Origin: LMUY01 sp964242925
GTDB lineage: Bacteria; Pseudomonadota; Alphaproteobacteria; Acetobacterales; Acetobacteraceae
NCBI GenBank assembly: GCA_964242925.1
Contig: CAXTBW010000006.1
Coordinates: forward strand, 4,456 to 68,455
Length of the DNA: 64,000 nucleotides
Direction: 5' to 3'
Position numbers and translations under genes: made by a program
Notes under the pieces: model-generated
The model's database searches: none
What the model was told of the DNA's origin: nothing
Seen by the model: the letters and a program-made list of their open reading frames with translations, nothing else
Part shown: one piece after another, positions 16,462-27,589 of the stretch
Layout of the letters: each line of letters starts with the position of its first letter
Position numbering within the stretch: position 1 is the stretch's first letter

Positions 16462-17369
16462 AGCCGGGCCACCCGCAGGCTGGCGCCGACGCCGGGGACC
16501 AGGCGGGCGCTGGCGAGGAGCAGCATCGTCACGCCGAGCAGCACCGCGGACAGGCAGGCGGCGTAGGGCCAGTTGAGCAACTCGATCTGCTGCACGATCA
16601 GCATCGACAGCATGATGTCGCGCGGGCCGCCGACCAGCACCGGCGTGATGTAGAAGCCGAGCGCCAGCACGAATACCAACAGCACGCCGGCGAACACGCC
16701 CGGCAGCGACAGCGGCAGCACGATCTGGCGGAACACGGCGCCGCGGCTGGCGCCCAGGCCCAGTGCTGCGCGCGGCAGGCTGGCGTCGATCTGACGCAGC
16801 GCGTTGGCGATCGGCAGCACCATGTAGGGCAGCAGGATGTGGATCATCGCCACGTCGACCGCGAACGGCGTGTTGAGCAGCTTGAGCGGCGTGTCGATGA
16901 CGCCGAGCGACAGCAGCGCCTCGTTGATCACCCCGTGGCGGCCGAGCAGCACCATCCACGCGTAGCTGCGCACCAACACGCTGGTCCAGAACGGCAGCAG
17001 CACGATGCCGAGCACCACCGCCGAGCCGCGCCGCGACATGCGCGCCAGCGCCAGCGCGACCGGGTAGCCGAGCAGCAGCGTGCCGGCGGTGACGAGGAGC
17101 GCGGTGCGCAGGGTGAACCAAAGCACGGTGGCGAACACCGCGTCTTCGGACAGCGCCTGCCAGTTGCCGAGCGTCCAGTGCGGGTCGTTAAGGCTGCGGA
17201 GCAGCATGGCGGCGACGGGGAGGGCGTAGAAGGCGAGCATGAAGAGGAGCAGGGGAGCGGCGAGAAGGATCGGCTCCCACTTCCCCTTAAGAAGCCCTCT
17301 CCCGCTGGCGGGAGAGGGTTGGGTGAGGGTGGGGCCGCGCGCACCAGTCCCGGCGGGAGCCACCCTCAC
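16458..17369 (-). CDS. ABC permease, spermidine/putrescine PotB type
   Basis: Inner-membrane permease of about 300 residues with TM segments beginning PILLAAPLLLFMLAFYALP and the EAA loop AALGLGASRGAVFRQIVLPLSLPG. The start is uncertain. The frame is open far upstream, but no ATG lies between the preceding gene and the first TM, and the only usable starts are GTG 17369 and GTG 17363, both inside a palindromic repeat with GGGAGAGGG just upstream. The first residues of the protein are therefore repeat-encoded. Starting at the first internal ATG would remove most of TM1. Confidence 0.8.
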   Translation of the reverse strand: MRVAPAGTGARGPTLTQPSPASGRGLLKGKWEPILLAAPLLLFMLAFYALPVAAMLLRSLNDPHWTLGNWQALSEDAVFATVLWFTLRTALLVTAGTLLLGYPVALALARMSRRGSAVVLGIVLLPFWTSVLVRSYAWMVLLGRHGVINEALLSLGVIDTPLKLLNTPFAVDVAMIHILLPYMVLPIANALRQIDASLPRAALGLGASRGAVFRQIVLPLSLPGVFAGVLLVFVLALGFYITPVLVGGPRDIMLSMLIVQQIELLNWPYAACLSAVLLGVTMLLLASARLVPGVGASLRVARL

Positions 17370-17398
17370 CCCGACCCTCTCCCGCCAGCGGGAGAGGG
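17295..17398. repeat. Nested palindromic repeat between ABC genes
   Basis: Two small palindromes, 17295-17318 and 17375-17398, each have 11-base arms (CCCTCTCCCGC and its complement) around a 2-base centre. They are themselves in inverted orientation with extended similarity (GGTGAGGGTGG and CCACCCTCACC). The whole block can fold into one large hairpin in the operon transcript and covers the likely start codon of the PotB-like permease. Repeats of this type are dispersed in many proteobacterial genomes. Confidence 0.85.
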
Positions 17399-17418
17399 AG
17401 AAGGCGCGGGGACGGGCG

Positions 17419-18570
17419 TCAGACAAGCGTGGTGTCGGAGGCGGCCCATGCGAGGTCCACCGTCTCTCCGGCGCGGCGGCGCAGGGTTGCGGCGCCGCAC
17501 GCCTGCTTGACGCTGAACGCCTCGCCGCCGAGCGCACGGCACAGATACCGGCAGCAATCGCCGGCGAACACCGCCTCCGTCACAACGGCCTTAATGCGGT
17601 TCTCCATCCCGTCATCCGCGAGCCGGCTATCCGCGAAATACATCCGCTCCGGCCGCATCGTCAGCGTGACGGCGGCGCCCGGCGCGGCGCGTTCAGCCGC
17701 GTTGGCGCGGAGCATGGCGCCGCCGAACGCGACCACGGCGCGACCGCCGTCGAAGCCCTGCAGCACCCCGGGCAGGAAGTTCGACTCGCCGATGAACGAG
17801 GCGACGAACCGGCTCGCTGGACGATCGTACAGGTCCTCCGGCGTGCCAAGCTGGGCGACCACGCCCTCGTTCACCACCGCGATCCGGTCGGACATGGTCA
17901 GCGCCTCGTCCTGGTCGTGGGTGACATAGACGAAGGTGATGCCTAACTCCGCATGCAGCCGGCGCAGCTCCAGCTGCAAGCCCTCGCGCAGTTGCTTGTC
18001 CAGCGCCCCCAATGGCTCGTCCATCAGCAGCAGGCGCGGGCGGAACACGATCGCCCGGGCCAGCGCCACCCGCTGCTGCTGCCCGCCGGACAACTGCCGG
18101 GGAGAACGGGCGCCGTAGCCAGGCAGCCGCACCACCTCCAGCGCCTCGCCCACCGCGCGCGCCCGCGTGGCCTTGTCGGCGCCCCGCTGGCGCAGGGGGA
18201 AGCCGATGTTGTCGGCTACGCTCATATGCGGGAACAGCGCGTAGTTCTGGAACACCATCCCCAGATTGCGCTTGTTCGGCGGGGTGGCGACCACGGACCG
18301 CCCATCCACCGTGATGTCGCCTTCGTCGGGCGTCTCGAACCCGGCGATCATCATCAGCGTCGTCGTCTTGCCCGACCCGCTCGGTCCCAGCAGCGTCAGG
18401 AACTCGCCGGAGCGGATGTCGAGCGAGATGCCGCGCACCGCGCCCACGCCCTCGAACCGCTTGTGCAGCCCGGTCAGCGCCACGGCGGCGCCCGGGTTGG
18501 CGATGTGCCGCGCGCTGGCGCCGCCGACGGCCGCCGTGCTGAAGGCGAGCGTGGTCAGGACAGGATCCAC
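17419..18570 (-). CDS. ABC transporter ATP-binding protein, PotA type
   Basis: About 383 residues; energises the polyamine-type importer. Walker A (GPSGSGKTT), Q-loop (VFQNYALFPHMSV), signature LSGGQQQRVALARA and Walker B (RLLLMDEPLGALD) are intact, and a C-terminal TOBE-type domain follows (ANAAERAAPGAAVTLTMRPERM). The GTG at 18570 is chosen; it overlaps the binding-protein gene by 16 bases. An in-frame ATG at 18615 would overlap more and adds non-homologous residues. Confidence 0.9.
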   Translation of the reverse strand: MDPVLTTLAFSTAAVGGASARHIANPGAAVALTGLHKRFEGVGAVRGISLDIRSGEFLTLLGPSGSGKTTTLMMIAGFETPDEGDITVDGRSVVATPPNKRNLGMVFQNYALFPHMSVADNIGFPLRQRGADKATRARAVGEALEVVRLPGYGARSPRQLSGGQQQRVALARAIVFRPRLLLMDEPLGALDKQLREGLQLELRRLHAELGITFVYVTHDQDEALTMSDRIAVVNEGVVAQLGTPEDLYDRPASRFVASFIGESNFLPGVLQGFDGGRAVVAFGGAMLRANAAERAAPGAAVTLTMRPERMYFADSRLADDGMENRIKAVVTEAVFAGDCCRYLCRALGGEAFSVKQACGAATLRRRAGETVDLAWAASDTTLV

Positions 18571-19673
18571 TTGTTCCACTGCGCGATGACGCTGTCGCGG
18601 TTGTCGGCCCACCAATCGTAGTTATAGGGCAGCAGCTGCGATTTGATCGCCGGCGCGCTCGGCAGGATCGCCAGCTGTTTGGCAGGGATCAGCTCCTCGG
18701 CGCCGGCGTTGACGTAGCCGTATGGGATGAGGCTCGACAGCCGCGCCTGCGCCACCGCGCCGGTGCCAAACGCGATGAACTTCATCGCATTCTCCTTATT
18801 AGGCGCGCCCTTCGGCACCGCCCAGCAGTCGCGCTTCAGCAGCCCTTGGCTCCAGCTGACCGCCGCCGGCACGCCAGCCTGCTGCAGCGCCGCCATGCGC
18901 CCGTTCCACACGCTGGCCAGCACCACCTCGCGGTCGCTCAGCAGCTGCGTCGGCACGGCGCCCGTCTCCCACCATTTGACGACCGAGCCCTTGATCTTGT
19001 CGTAGCTCGCGAACGCCTTCGCGATGTCCAAAGGGTAGACCTTATCCGGCGCCACCCCGGCGGCCATCAGCGCGAACTCCAGCTCCGGCGAGTTGCCGCC
19101 GCCACCGCCCAGCAGGGTGCGGTCGCCGGGGAACTTCTTCGTGTCCCAGAAATCGGCCCAACCGCTCGGCACGGCGCCGTTGAACGCGTCGGTGCGGTAG
19201 GCCATCGCCTCGGACCACACCAGCATGTCGGCCGCGTAGTCGTAGCGGTAGACCGGATCGATGTTGGCCAGGTCGGTCAGGCCGTAGTCGATCTTCTCGA
19301 AGTAGTCGCCCTTTTTCATCAACGCCTTGACCGTGCCGCGGCCGAGCTGGACCACGTCCCACTCGACGTTGCCGGTGTCGACCATCGCCTTCACCTTGTT
19401 GATGTCGGCGCCCGCCACGTCGCGCACGTTCACGCCGCTCAGGCGCCCGTACGGCTCGAAATACGCCTTGCGCTGCGCGTCCTGCGCGCTGCCGCCAAAG
19501 CCCACGACGGTGAGGTTGCCGCTCCCCTTCAGCGACGGCTGCAAGGCGCCGAACTCGGGCAGCTTCGTGTCCTGCGCCCAAGCCGGGACGCCGTGCAGCA
19601 TGCGCATCGCCGTCACGGCGGCAACGCCGCCCAGCAGGGCTCGACGCGCGGGGTTCGAGGGTCGGTCGGTCAT
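18555..19673 (-). CDS. Periplasmic substrate-binding protein, PotD/PotF type
   Basis: A 372-residue extracytoplasmic solute-binding protein (family 1, spermidine/putrescine-like). It has a twin-arginine signal (NPARRALLGGVAAVTAMRML, cleaved near AWAQ). Typical interior blocks are LTVVGFGGSAQDAQRKAYFEPY, MLVWSEAMAYRTDAF and GWADFWDTKKFPGDRTLLGG. It captures the ligand for the two permeases and ATPase encoded immediately downstream with overlaps. The linked amine oxidases support an amine ligand, but specificity is not proven. Confidence 0.88.
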   Translation of the reverse strand: MTDRPSNPARRALLGGVAAVTAMRMLHGVPAWAQDTKLPEFGALQPSLKGSGNLTVVGFGGSAQDAQRKAYFEPYGRLSGVNVRDVAGADINKVKAMVDTGNVEWDVVQLGRGTVKALMKKGDYFEKIDYGLTDLANIDPVYRYDYAADMLVWSEAMAYRTDAFNGAVPSGWADFWDTKKFPGDRTLLGGGGGNSPELEFALMAAGVAPDKVYPLDIAKAFASYDKIKGSVVKWWETGAVPTQLLSDREVVLASVWNGRMAALQQAGVPAAVSWSQGLLKRDCWAVPKGAPNKENAMKFIAFGTGAVAQARLSSLIPYGYVNAGAEELIPAKQLAILPSAPAIKSQLLPYNYDWWADNRDSVIAQWNKWILS

Positions 19674-19684
19674 CGCGGCGCTCC

Positions 19685-21156
19685 TTAGAACTCGAGCAGG
19701 TTGTCGCGGAACTGCGTGTGGCCATAGGCGCGCCGGGTCAGGCCGCGGCGCTGCAAGGCGGGGATCAGCCCGTCCTCCATCTCCGCCAGCAGGCGGCGGC
19801 TGACGTTCGGCATCGAGAACAGGAAGCCGTCGCCGCCCACCTCCTGCATCACCTCGTCCATGCTGGCGGCGACATCGTCGGGCGTGCCGACCAGCTCGAC
19901 CGACAGCGCGGTGGCGTTGTGGTCCGCCATCGCCTGGCGCAGCGTGCGGCCGGCGGCCTTCGCGACGAACTCGTCCAGCGTCTGCTGGTGGCCGTTGGTG
20001 GTGAGCCCGGGGCGCAGCGGCTCGTCCAGCTCGAACGCGCCGAAGTCGATGTTGGTGACTTTGCTGAGTTGCGCCAACCGCTGCTTCACCGTGGCCGCCG
20101 CCTGGGCCGCGCGCAGGCGCTTGCGCTCCGCCGCGTCCTCGCGCGTTTCGCCGACGATCGGGTTGACCAGGAACAGCACCTTGCAGTCGTCCGGGTCGCG
20201 CCCGTGCCCGGCCATGCGCCGCCGGATGTCGTCGCGATACGCCTTCATCGCCGCCACGCCGCGCGTGCTGGCGACGATGGTGTCCGCGTGCTGCGAGGCG
20301 AACTGGCGGCCCCGCGGCGAGCCGCCGGCCTGGGCGATCACGGGCCGGCCCTGCGGCGCGGGGCCGGAGTTCAGCGGGCCGCGGGTCTTGAAGAACCGCC
20401 CCTCATGGTTGACGGCGTGCACGCGGGCCGGATCTATCAGCACGCCGCTCTCGGTGTCGGCCAGGAAGGCGTCCGGCTCCCACGACCCCCAAAGCTTGTT
20501 CACCACGTCCATGTATTCGTCGGCAATGTCGTAGCGCAGATCGTGCTCCGGCATCCCGGGCAGGCCGAAATTCATCGCCGCGTAGTCGGAGCTGCCGGTG
20601 ACCGCGTTCCACCCGGCGCGCCCGGNNNNNNNNNNNNNNNNNNNNNNNNNNNNNNNNNNNNNNNNNNNNNNNNNNNNNNNNNNNNNNNNNNNNNNNNNNN
20701 NNNNNNNNNNNNNNNNNNNNNNNNNTTCATCGCCGCGTAGTCGGAGCTGCCGGTGACCGCGTTCCACCCGGCGCGCCCGGCGGACACCTGGTCCAGCGTC
20801 GCCATCAACCGCGCCAGCAAATAGGGGTGGTAGGCGTAGGTGCCGAAGGTGGGCACGATCCCGATGCGGCTGGTCGCCCCCGCCATTAGTGCCGCCACCA
20901 CCGACGGGTCCTGCCGCGGCACCGCGATGCCGTTGCTGAGGTAGATCTCGGTGGAGCCGTTGAAGCTCTCGCCTACGTAGGAGGAGTCCTCGAGCAGGAT
21001 GTAGTCGAAGCAGGCGCGTTCCAGGCTGCGCGCCATGTCGAGGAACAGCGCCGGCTGCATCCACGAGGTCCCGATATGCCCGGTCCAGGGCTCGCCCCAG
21101 GCCTGCACGCTGGAGCCTTGCAGGAACCAGCCGAGGTGAAACTGCTTCGCCGCCAT
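19685..21156 (-). CDS. LLM-class flavin-dependent monooxygenase (NtaA/SnaA/DszA type), split by artificial gap
   Basis: FMN-dependent two-component monooxygenase. The N-terminal part begins AAKQFHLGWFLQGSSVQAWG and the C-terminal part contains GRPVIAQAGGSPRGRQFASQHAD. The gene is interrupted by 100 Ns, with 55 identical bases on both sides. Deleting the Ns and one 55-base copy restores one frame of about 438 residues, the normal family length, so the gene is probably intact in the organism. ATG 21156 is preferred because GGAG lies 8 bases upstream; a GTG at 21165 is also in frame. Substrates of the family include nitrilotriacetate and sulfonated or sulfur compounds. Confidence 0.85.
20571..20780. 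other. Assembly gap (100 N, 20626-20725) with duplicated 55-base flanks
   Basis: Bases 20571-20625 and 20726-20780 are identical. They flank exactly 100 Ns. Removing one copy and the Ns gives a continuous, normal-length reading frame. This is best read as two overlapping contig ends joined with a placeholder, not a biological repeat. Confidence 0.95.
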
Positions 21157-21220
21157 CGGTTGCACTCCGCTTCGCCTGCGCCGATCGTAGCAAATATCAG
21201 GCCAGCGTCAGGGGCGCGGC

Positions 21221-22222
21221 TCAACTCCCTCCAAGGTCGGCCGACACCGGCAGGAAGTAATCCGTCCACGCCTTCGCCTGCGTCCGCAGCACCTTCGTCT
21301 CGTACAGATGCGTTGCGAACCGCATGCTGCCCTGCGGCTTGGCGTAGAAATCCAGCATGCCCGGTTGCGCCAGCACCGACATCAGGTCCGCTTCGCTCAT
21401 CGGGTCGCCCGAGACGCGGCGGTACAGCCGCACCGCCTCCGCCGTGTCGCCGCGGATCATCGCCACCGCCTCCTGCACGGCATTCTTGGTCGCCTCGACC
21501 AGCTTCGGGTTGGCCTCCGCGAAGCCGGTCGTGGTGAACAGCACCGCCTGCGACAACGGCTCGCCCAGGATGCGCGTCGAGTCCGTCACCACGTGCGCGC
21601 CGGGCACGCGCTTCAGCTCCTCGGCGAAGAACGGAGGCGCCGAGAAGTGGCTGGCGATCTCGCCGTTCGCGTTCAGCAGCGCGGCCATCGCGTCCGGGTG
21701 GCCCAGTTGCACCGTGTCCGCGTCGAAGTGGCTGGAGTCCGCCTTGCCGAACATCTCCGTCGCGGCGATCTGCAGCAGTACGGCCTGGGTCGACACCTTC
21801 ACCGTCGGCACCGCGATCTTGTCGCCGGGCCGGTAGTCGGCCAGCGTTTTCAGGCGAGGGTCGCGGCTGATCAGGATCAGCGGCTCGGCGCAGGTCGCCA
21901 CGATGCCCTTCACCCGGCCGCGCGTGCGGTCCCAGAGCAACAGCATGTTGCCGCAGCCGGTGTTCACCATGTCCACGCCGCCGGCCAGCAGGGCGTCGGT
22001 GGCCGCGCCGCCGCCGTTGAACGTCACCCACTCCACGCTCACGCCGGGGGCGCCCAAAGCGGCGGCATGGGATTCGATGAGCTTGCGGCCCTCGAGAAGG
22101 TAGGTCGGCATGTAGATGATCGAGGGCTGCCGCGTCGCCTTGATCGCCGTCTTGCCTTGCGCCCGCGCGGTCCCCGCCGCCAACGCGGCCGCCCCCGCCA
22201 GCATCCCGCGCCGTGCGATCAT
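21221..22222 (-). CDS. NMT1/SsuA-type ABC substrate-binding protein (stand-alone)
   Basis: A 333-residue exported solute-binding protein of the nitrate/sulfonate/taurine (NMT1) fold. The signal peptide starts at MIARRGMLAGAAALAAGTARAQ, which sets the start at ATG 22222 although the frame is open to 22330. Inside are LLEGRKLIESHAAALG, GGVDMVNTGCGNMLLLWDRTRG and GHPDAMAALLNANGEI. It is a paralogue of the binding protein at 26591. No permease or ATPase of this class is adjacent on the same strand; the nearest are at 27579-29211 on the other strand. It is followed by the LLM monooxygenase gene. Confidence 0.85.
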   Translation of the reverse strand: MIARRGMLAGAAALAAGTARAQGKTAIKATRQPSIIYMPTYLLEGRKLIESHAAALGAPGVSVEWVTFNGGGAATDALLAGGVDMVNTGCGNMLLLWDRTRGRVKGIVATCAEPLILISRDPRLKTLADYRPGDKIAVPTVKVSTQAVLLQIAATEMFGKADSSHFDADTVQLGHPDAMAALLNANGEIASHFSAPPFFAEELKRVPGAHVVTDSTRILGEPLSQAVLFTTTGFAEANPKLVEATKNAVQEAVAMIRGDTAEAVRLYRRVSGDPMSEADLMSVLAQPGMLDFYAKPQGSMRFATHLYETKVLRTQAKAWTDYFLPVSADLGGS

Positions 22223-22266
22223 CCCCGCCCTCCCGTTTTGCGCGGAGCTTGGCCTTGTAGCGGGGC

Positions 22267-23250
22267 ATGGACAAGCGCCGCCCACCGGGCCAGCCTGCCG
22301 CCATGCGCACTGTGATCCTGACCGAACCAATGCACGAGGACGGCGTCGGCCTGCTGCGCGCGGCGCCGGATGTTCGCCTGGTGCTCGCCGCCCCTGGAAC
22401 CGAGGCGTTCGCCGGGGCGCTGCCCGAGGCGGAGGGCATCGGGGTCCGGGTCCTCCGGTTGCCGGCCAGCATCCTGTCCCAGGCGCCGCGGCTGCGCATT
22501 GTCGCGCGGCACGGGGTGGGCTTCGACAATGTCGACATCGATCACCTGGCGGAACGCGGCATCCCGATGGCGATCGCGGCGGAGGCCAACGCGGTCTCGG
22601 TCGCCGAGCACACGCTGATGCTGATGCTCGCCGCCGCCAAGCACCTGCGATCCTACGAGGACGCCGTCCGCCACGGGCGCTGGGCCGAGCGCAGTTCCGC
22701 CCGCGCGGTCGATCTTCGCGGGCGCACGGTGCTGGTGGTGGGCCACGGCCGCGTGGGCCACCGGGTGGCGGCGCTGTGCCACGCGTTCGGCATGACGGTG
22801 CTGGTGCACGACATCGCGCCAGTGCCCCCGTCGGGAGCCTACGAGGTCGCGCCCTCGCTGGACGCCGCCCTGCCGTGCGCGGACGTCGTCACCCTGCACA
22901 TCCCGCGCGACCGCAGCAGCGCCGGTCTGTTCGATGCGGCCCGGCTGGCGCGCATGAAGCCGGGCGCCGTGCTGGTGAACTGCGCCCGCGGCGGCATCGT
23001 GAACGAGCCCGCCCTGGCCGCCGCGCTCGCGTCCGGCGCGCTCGCCGCCGCCGGGCTGGACGTGTTCGACGACGAGCCGCCCGACCCGGCCAACCCGCTG
23101 CTGCACCTGCCGAACGTGGTGGCGACGCCGCACAGCGCCGCCACCACGGCGGAGGGCGCGCGCCGCATGGCCATCTCGGTCGCCGAAAACATCCTCGCTG
23201 CTTTTGCAGGCGCGCTGCCTCCGGAGGTGGTCGTCAACGGGGTCGTGTGA
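22267..23250 (+). CDS. D-2-hydroxyacid dehydrogenase (SerA/PGDH family)
   Basis: NAD-dependent 2-hydroxyacid dehydrogenase of 327 residues. The NAD-binding loop VVGHGRVGHRVA and the catalytic trio are visible: Arg in NCARGGIVNEPAL, Glu in FDDEPPDP and His in TPHSAATT. The ACT domain of biosynthetic PGDH is absent, so a catabolic or reductive role on a 2-oxo/2-hydroxy acid is more likely. Start is ATG 22267 or, more like the family, ATG 22303 (MRTVILTEPM). It is divergent from the NMT1-type binding protein with only 44 bases between, and leads the lyase-aconitase-ABC cluster. Confidence 0.88.
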   Translation: MDKRRPPGQPAAMRTVILTEPMHEDGVGLLRAAPDVRLVLAAPGTEAFAGALPEAEGIGVRVLRLPASILSQAPRLRIVARHGVGFDNVDIDHLAERGIPMAIAAEANAVSVAEHTLMLMLAAAKHLRSYEDAVRHGRWAERSSARAVDLRGRTVLVVGHGRVGHRVAALCHAFGMTVLVHDIAPVPPSGAYEVAPSLDAALPCADVVTLHIPRDRSSAGLFDAARLARMKPGAVLVNCARGGIVNEPALAAALASGALAAAGLDVFDDEPPDPANPLLHLPNVVATPHSAATTAEGARRMAISVAENILAAFAGALPPEVVVNGVV

Positions 23251-23259
23251 GTCTCATCT

Positions 23260-23280
23260 CGTCAAGCCCTGGCATCACGG
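23260..23280 (+). repeat. Partial copy of the dispersed CCCTGG repeat
   Basis: CGTCAAGCCCTGGCATCACGG differs at few positions from the copies at 12354-12388 and 60931-60964. It lies in the 59-base gap before the lyase gene. Confidence 0.5.
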
Positions 23281-23309
23281 TGTGAGGGAACCTCAGAGGG
23301 AGGGAACGA

Positions 23310-24214
23310 ATGAACAATCAACAACAGTCGCCCGGCCGTCGTCTGCGGGACTTGCTTGCGGCGCCCGGCATCCTCGTCTGTCCGGGGATCTACGACGGGT
23401 TCAGCGCACGCCTGGTCGAACAGATGGGCTTCACCACGGCCGCGATTTCCGGCGCGGGCCTCAGCGAGGCTCGGCTTGGCTGGGCGGACGTGGGGATCAT
23501 GGGCTACGACGAGAACGTCCACGCGTCGGCCGCCATCGCCGCATGCACCAGCCTGCCGCTGTCGGCGGATGGGGACACCGGGTATGGCAACGCGGTGAAC
23601 GTCCATTTCACGGTGCGCGGGTTCGAGCGCGCCGGATTGGCCTGCCTGATGATCGAGGACCAGGTCTGGCCTAAGCGCTGCGGCCACATGGCGGGCAAGC
23701 AGGTGATCTCCGCCGAGGAAGGCGTCGAGAAGATCCGCGCCGCCGCCGAGGCGAGGCGGGACCCGGATTTCATGATCAAGGCCCGCACCGACGCCACCGC
23801 GATCCACGGCGTGGCCGAGGCGATCCGTAGGCTGAACCTGTACGCCGAGGCCGGCGCCGACCTGCTGTTCGCCGACGCCCTGCTCTCGGCCGAGGACATC
23901 GGCACGGTTGCCCGCAACGTGTCCAAGCCGCTATCGGTCAACATGGGCTTCGGCATCCGCCAGCGCCCGACCACGCCGCTGCTGTCGGCCCGGCAGTTGG
24001 AGGACCTCGGCGTCAAAGCAGTGTCCTATCCGCGGCTGCTGTCCGCCGCCGCCATCCAGGGCATGAAGACGGCGCTTGGCGTGCTGCAGCAATCGCTGGA
24101 CGAGGGCAGGGTGATCGACCGGCCCGACCTGCTGGTGTCGTTCGGCGAGCTGAACGAACTGATGGGTTTCGCGGAGGTGAAAGCGATCGAGACGCGTTTC
24201 GTGGGGGTCAAGCC

Positions 24215-24218
<4 letters not shown>
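23310..24218 (+). CDS. Isocitrate lyase/PEP mutase family lyase
   Basis: A 302-residue TIM-barrel enzyme of the ICL/PEP-mutase superfamily (2-methylisocitrate lyase, oxaloacetate decarboxylase and carboxyphosphonoenolpyruvate mutase relatives). The catalytic signature K122-R-C124-G-H126 is intact, as are PGIYDGFSARLVEQMG, the metal-binding DGDTGYGN and KARTDA. The cysteine in KRCGH favours C-C lyase activity over phosphomutase chemistry (family knowledge). A strong ribosome site (GGAGGGAACGA) precedes ATG 23310. The stop overlaps the aconitase ATG by four bases, so the two are coupled. Confidence 0.88.
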
Positions 24219-26539
<2,321 letters not shown>

Positions 26540-26590
26540 CGAGAGACGGCGCCCCCGGCATAAGGCGGGCCGCGGGAGGGGGAGTGGACT

Positions 26591-27589
26591 ATGCTGACAC
26601 GGCGGGCAGCGTTGGCGGCAGCCGCGGCGATGGCGGGCGGCGTGGCGCGGGCCGAGACGGCGCAGCTTCGCGTCTCCCATGGCTACAGCATCGGCTATCT
26701 GCCGCTGATGGCGATGCGCGACCAGAACCTGATCGAGGCGCACGCCGTCAAGGCCGGTTTGGGCAAGGTGACGGTGACCTGGCAGGTGCAGGACGGCGGC
26801 AACAACATCAACGACGCCGTGCTGGCCGGCGTGCTGGATATCGCCGGCATCGGCATGCCCGGCTTCCTGGTGCTGCGGGACCGCACCCGCGGCCGCAAGC
26901 AGGAGATGGTGGGCATCGCCGCGCTGACCTACGGCGCGCTGTGGCTGAACACCATCGACCCGAAGCTGCGCACGCTGGGGGACTACACGGCCAAGGACCG
27001 CATCGCGGTGCCCGGGATCAAGACGTCCTACGCCGCGGTCATCCTGGAGATGGCGGTCGCCAAGCAGTTCGGCATCGAGAACTACGCGCGGCTAGACCCG
27101 ATGACGGTCGGCCTGGCGCACCCGGACGCCTACGCCGCGATGATGTCGGGCGCCACCGAGATCAAGTCGCACCTGGCCTCGGCGCCGTTCTCCTACCAGG
27201 AGCTGCGCAACCCCGCCGTGCACCGCATCCTCACCACCTCGGACGTGGTCGGCAAGATGACCATCCTGCTGAGCATGACGCAGCGCCAGTTCGCCGATGC
27301 CAATCCGGGCCTGATGCAGGCTTTCCTGGCGGCGCAGGAGGAGGCCGACGCCTTCATCGCCGCCGACCCCGGGGGCGCCGCCGACGCCTACATTCGGGCC
27401 AGCGGGCTGAAGGTGCCGCGTGACCAACTGCTGGAGATGCTCGCGGACAAGGAGAACGGGTTCGGCCTGGCGCCCAACGGCAGCATGGAATACGCCTCGT
27501 TCCTCTCGCAGACCGGCGTGCTGAAGGCCCGTCCGACCGCCTGGACCGAGATGTTCATCCCGAGCCTAAGCGGCCGCGATGGCAGCTGA
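26591..27589 (+). CDS. NMT1/SsuA-type ABC substrate-binding protein
   Basis: A 332-residue exported binding protein with signal MLTRRAALAAAAAMAGGVARA. It has the NMT1 features YSIGYLPLMAMRDQNLIEAHA, DGGNNINDAVLAGVLDIAG and GHLASAPFSY-like ligand-pocket segments. It is paralogous to the product of 21221-22222 (shared DRTRGR and AHPDAYAAMMS/GHPDAMAALLN blocks). A good ribosome site (GGGAGGGGGAG) precedes ATG 26591. Its end overlaps the ATPase gene by 11 bases, and it delivers ligand to the importer encoded next. Confidence 0.88.
   Translation: MLTRRAALAAAAAMAGGVARAETAQLRVSHGYSIGYLPLMAMRDQNLIEAHAVKAGLGKVTVTWQVQDGGNNINDAVLAGVLDIAGIGMPGFLVLRDRTRGRKQEMVGIAALTYGALWLNTIDPKLRTLGDYTAKDRIAVPGIKTSYAAVILEMAVAKQFGIENYARLDPMTVGLAHPDAYAAMMSGATEIKSHLASAPFSYQELRNPAVHRILTTSDVVGKMTILLSMTQRQFADANPGLMQAFLAAQEEADAFIAADPGGAADAYIRASGLKVPRDQLLEMLADKENGFGLAPNGSMEYASFLSQTGVLKARPTAWTEMFIPSLSGRDGS

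Noticed and set aside
20571..20780. Direct repeat suggesting a transposition footprint
   Set aside because: The 55-base identity flanks Ns exactly and its removal restores a gene; an assembly overlap explains it better.
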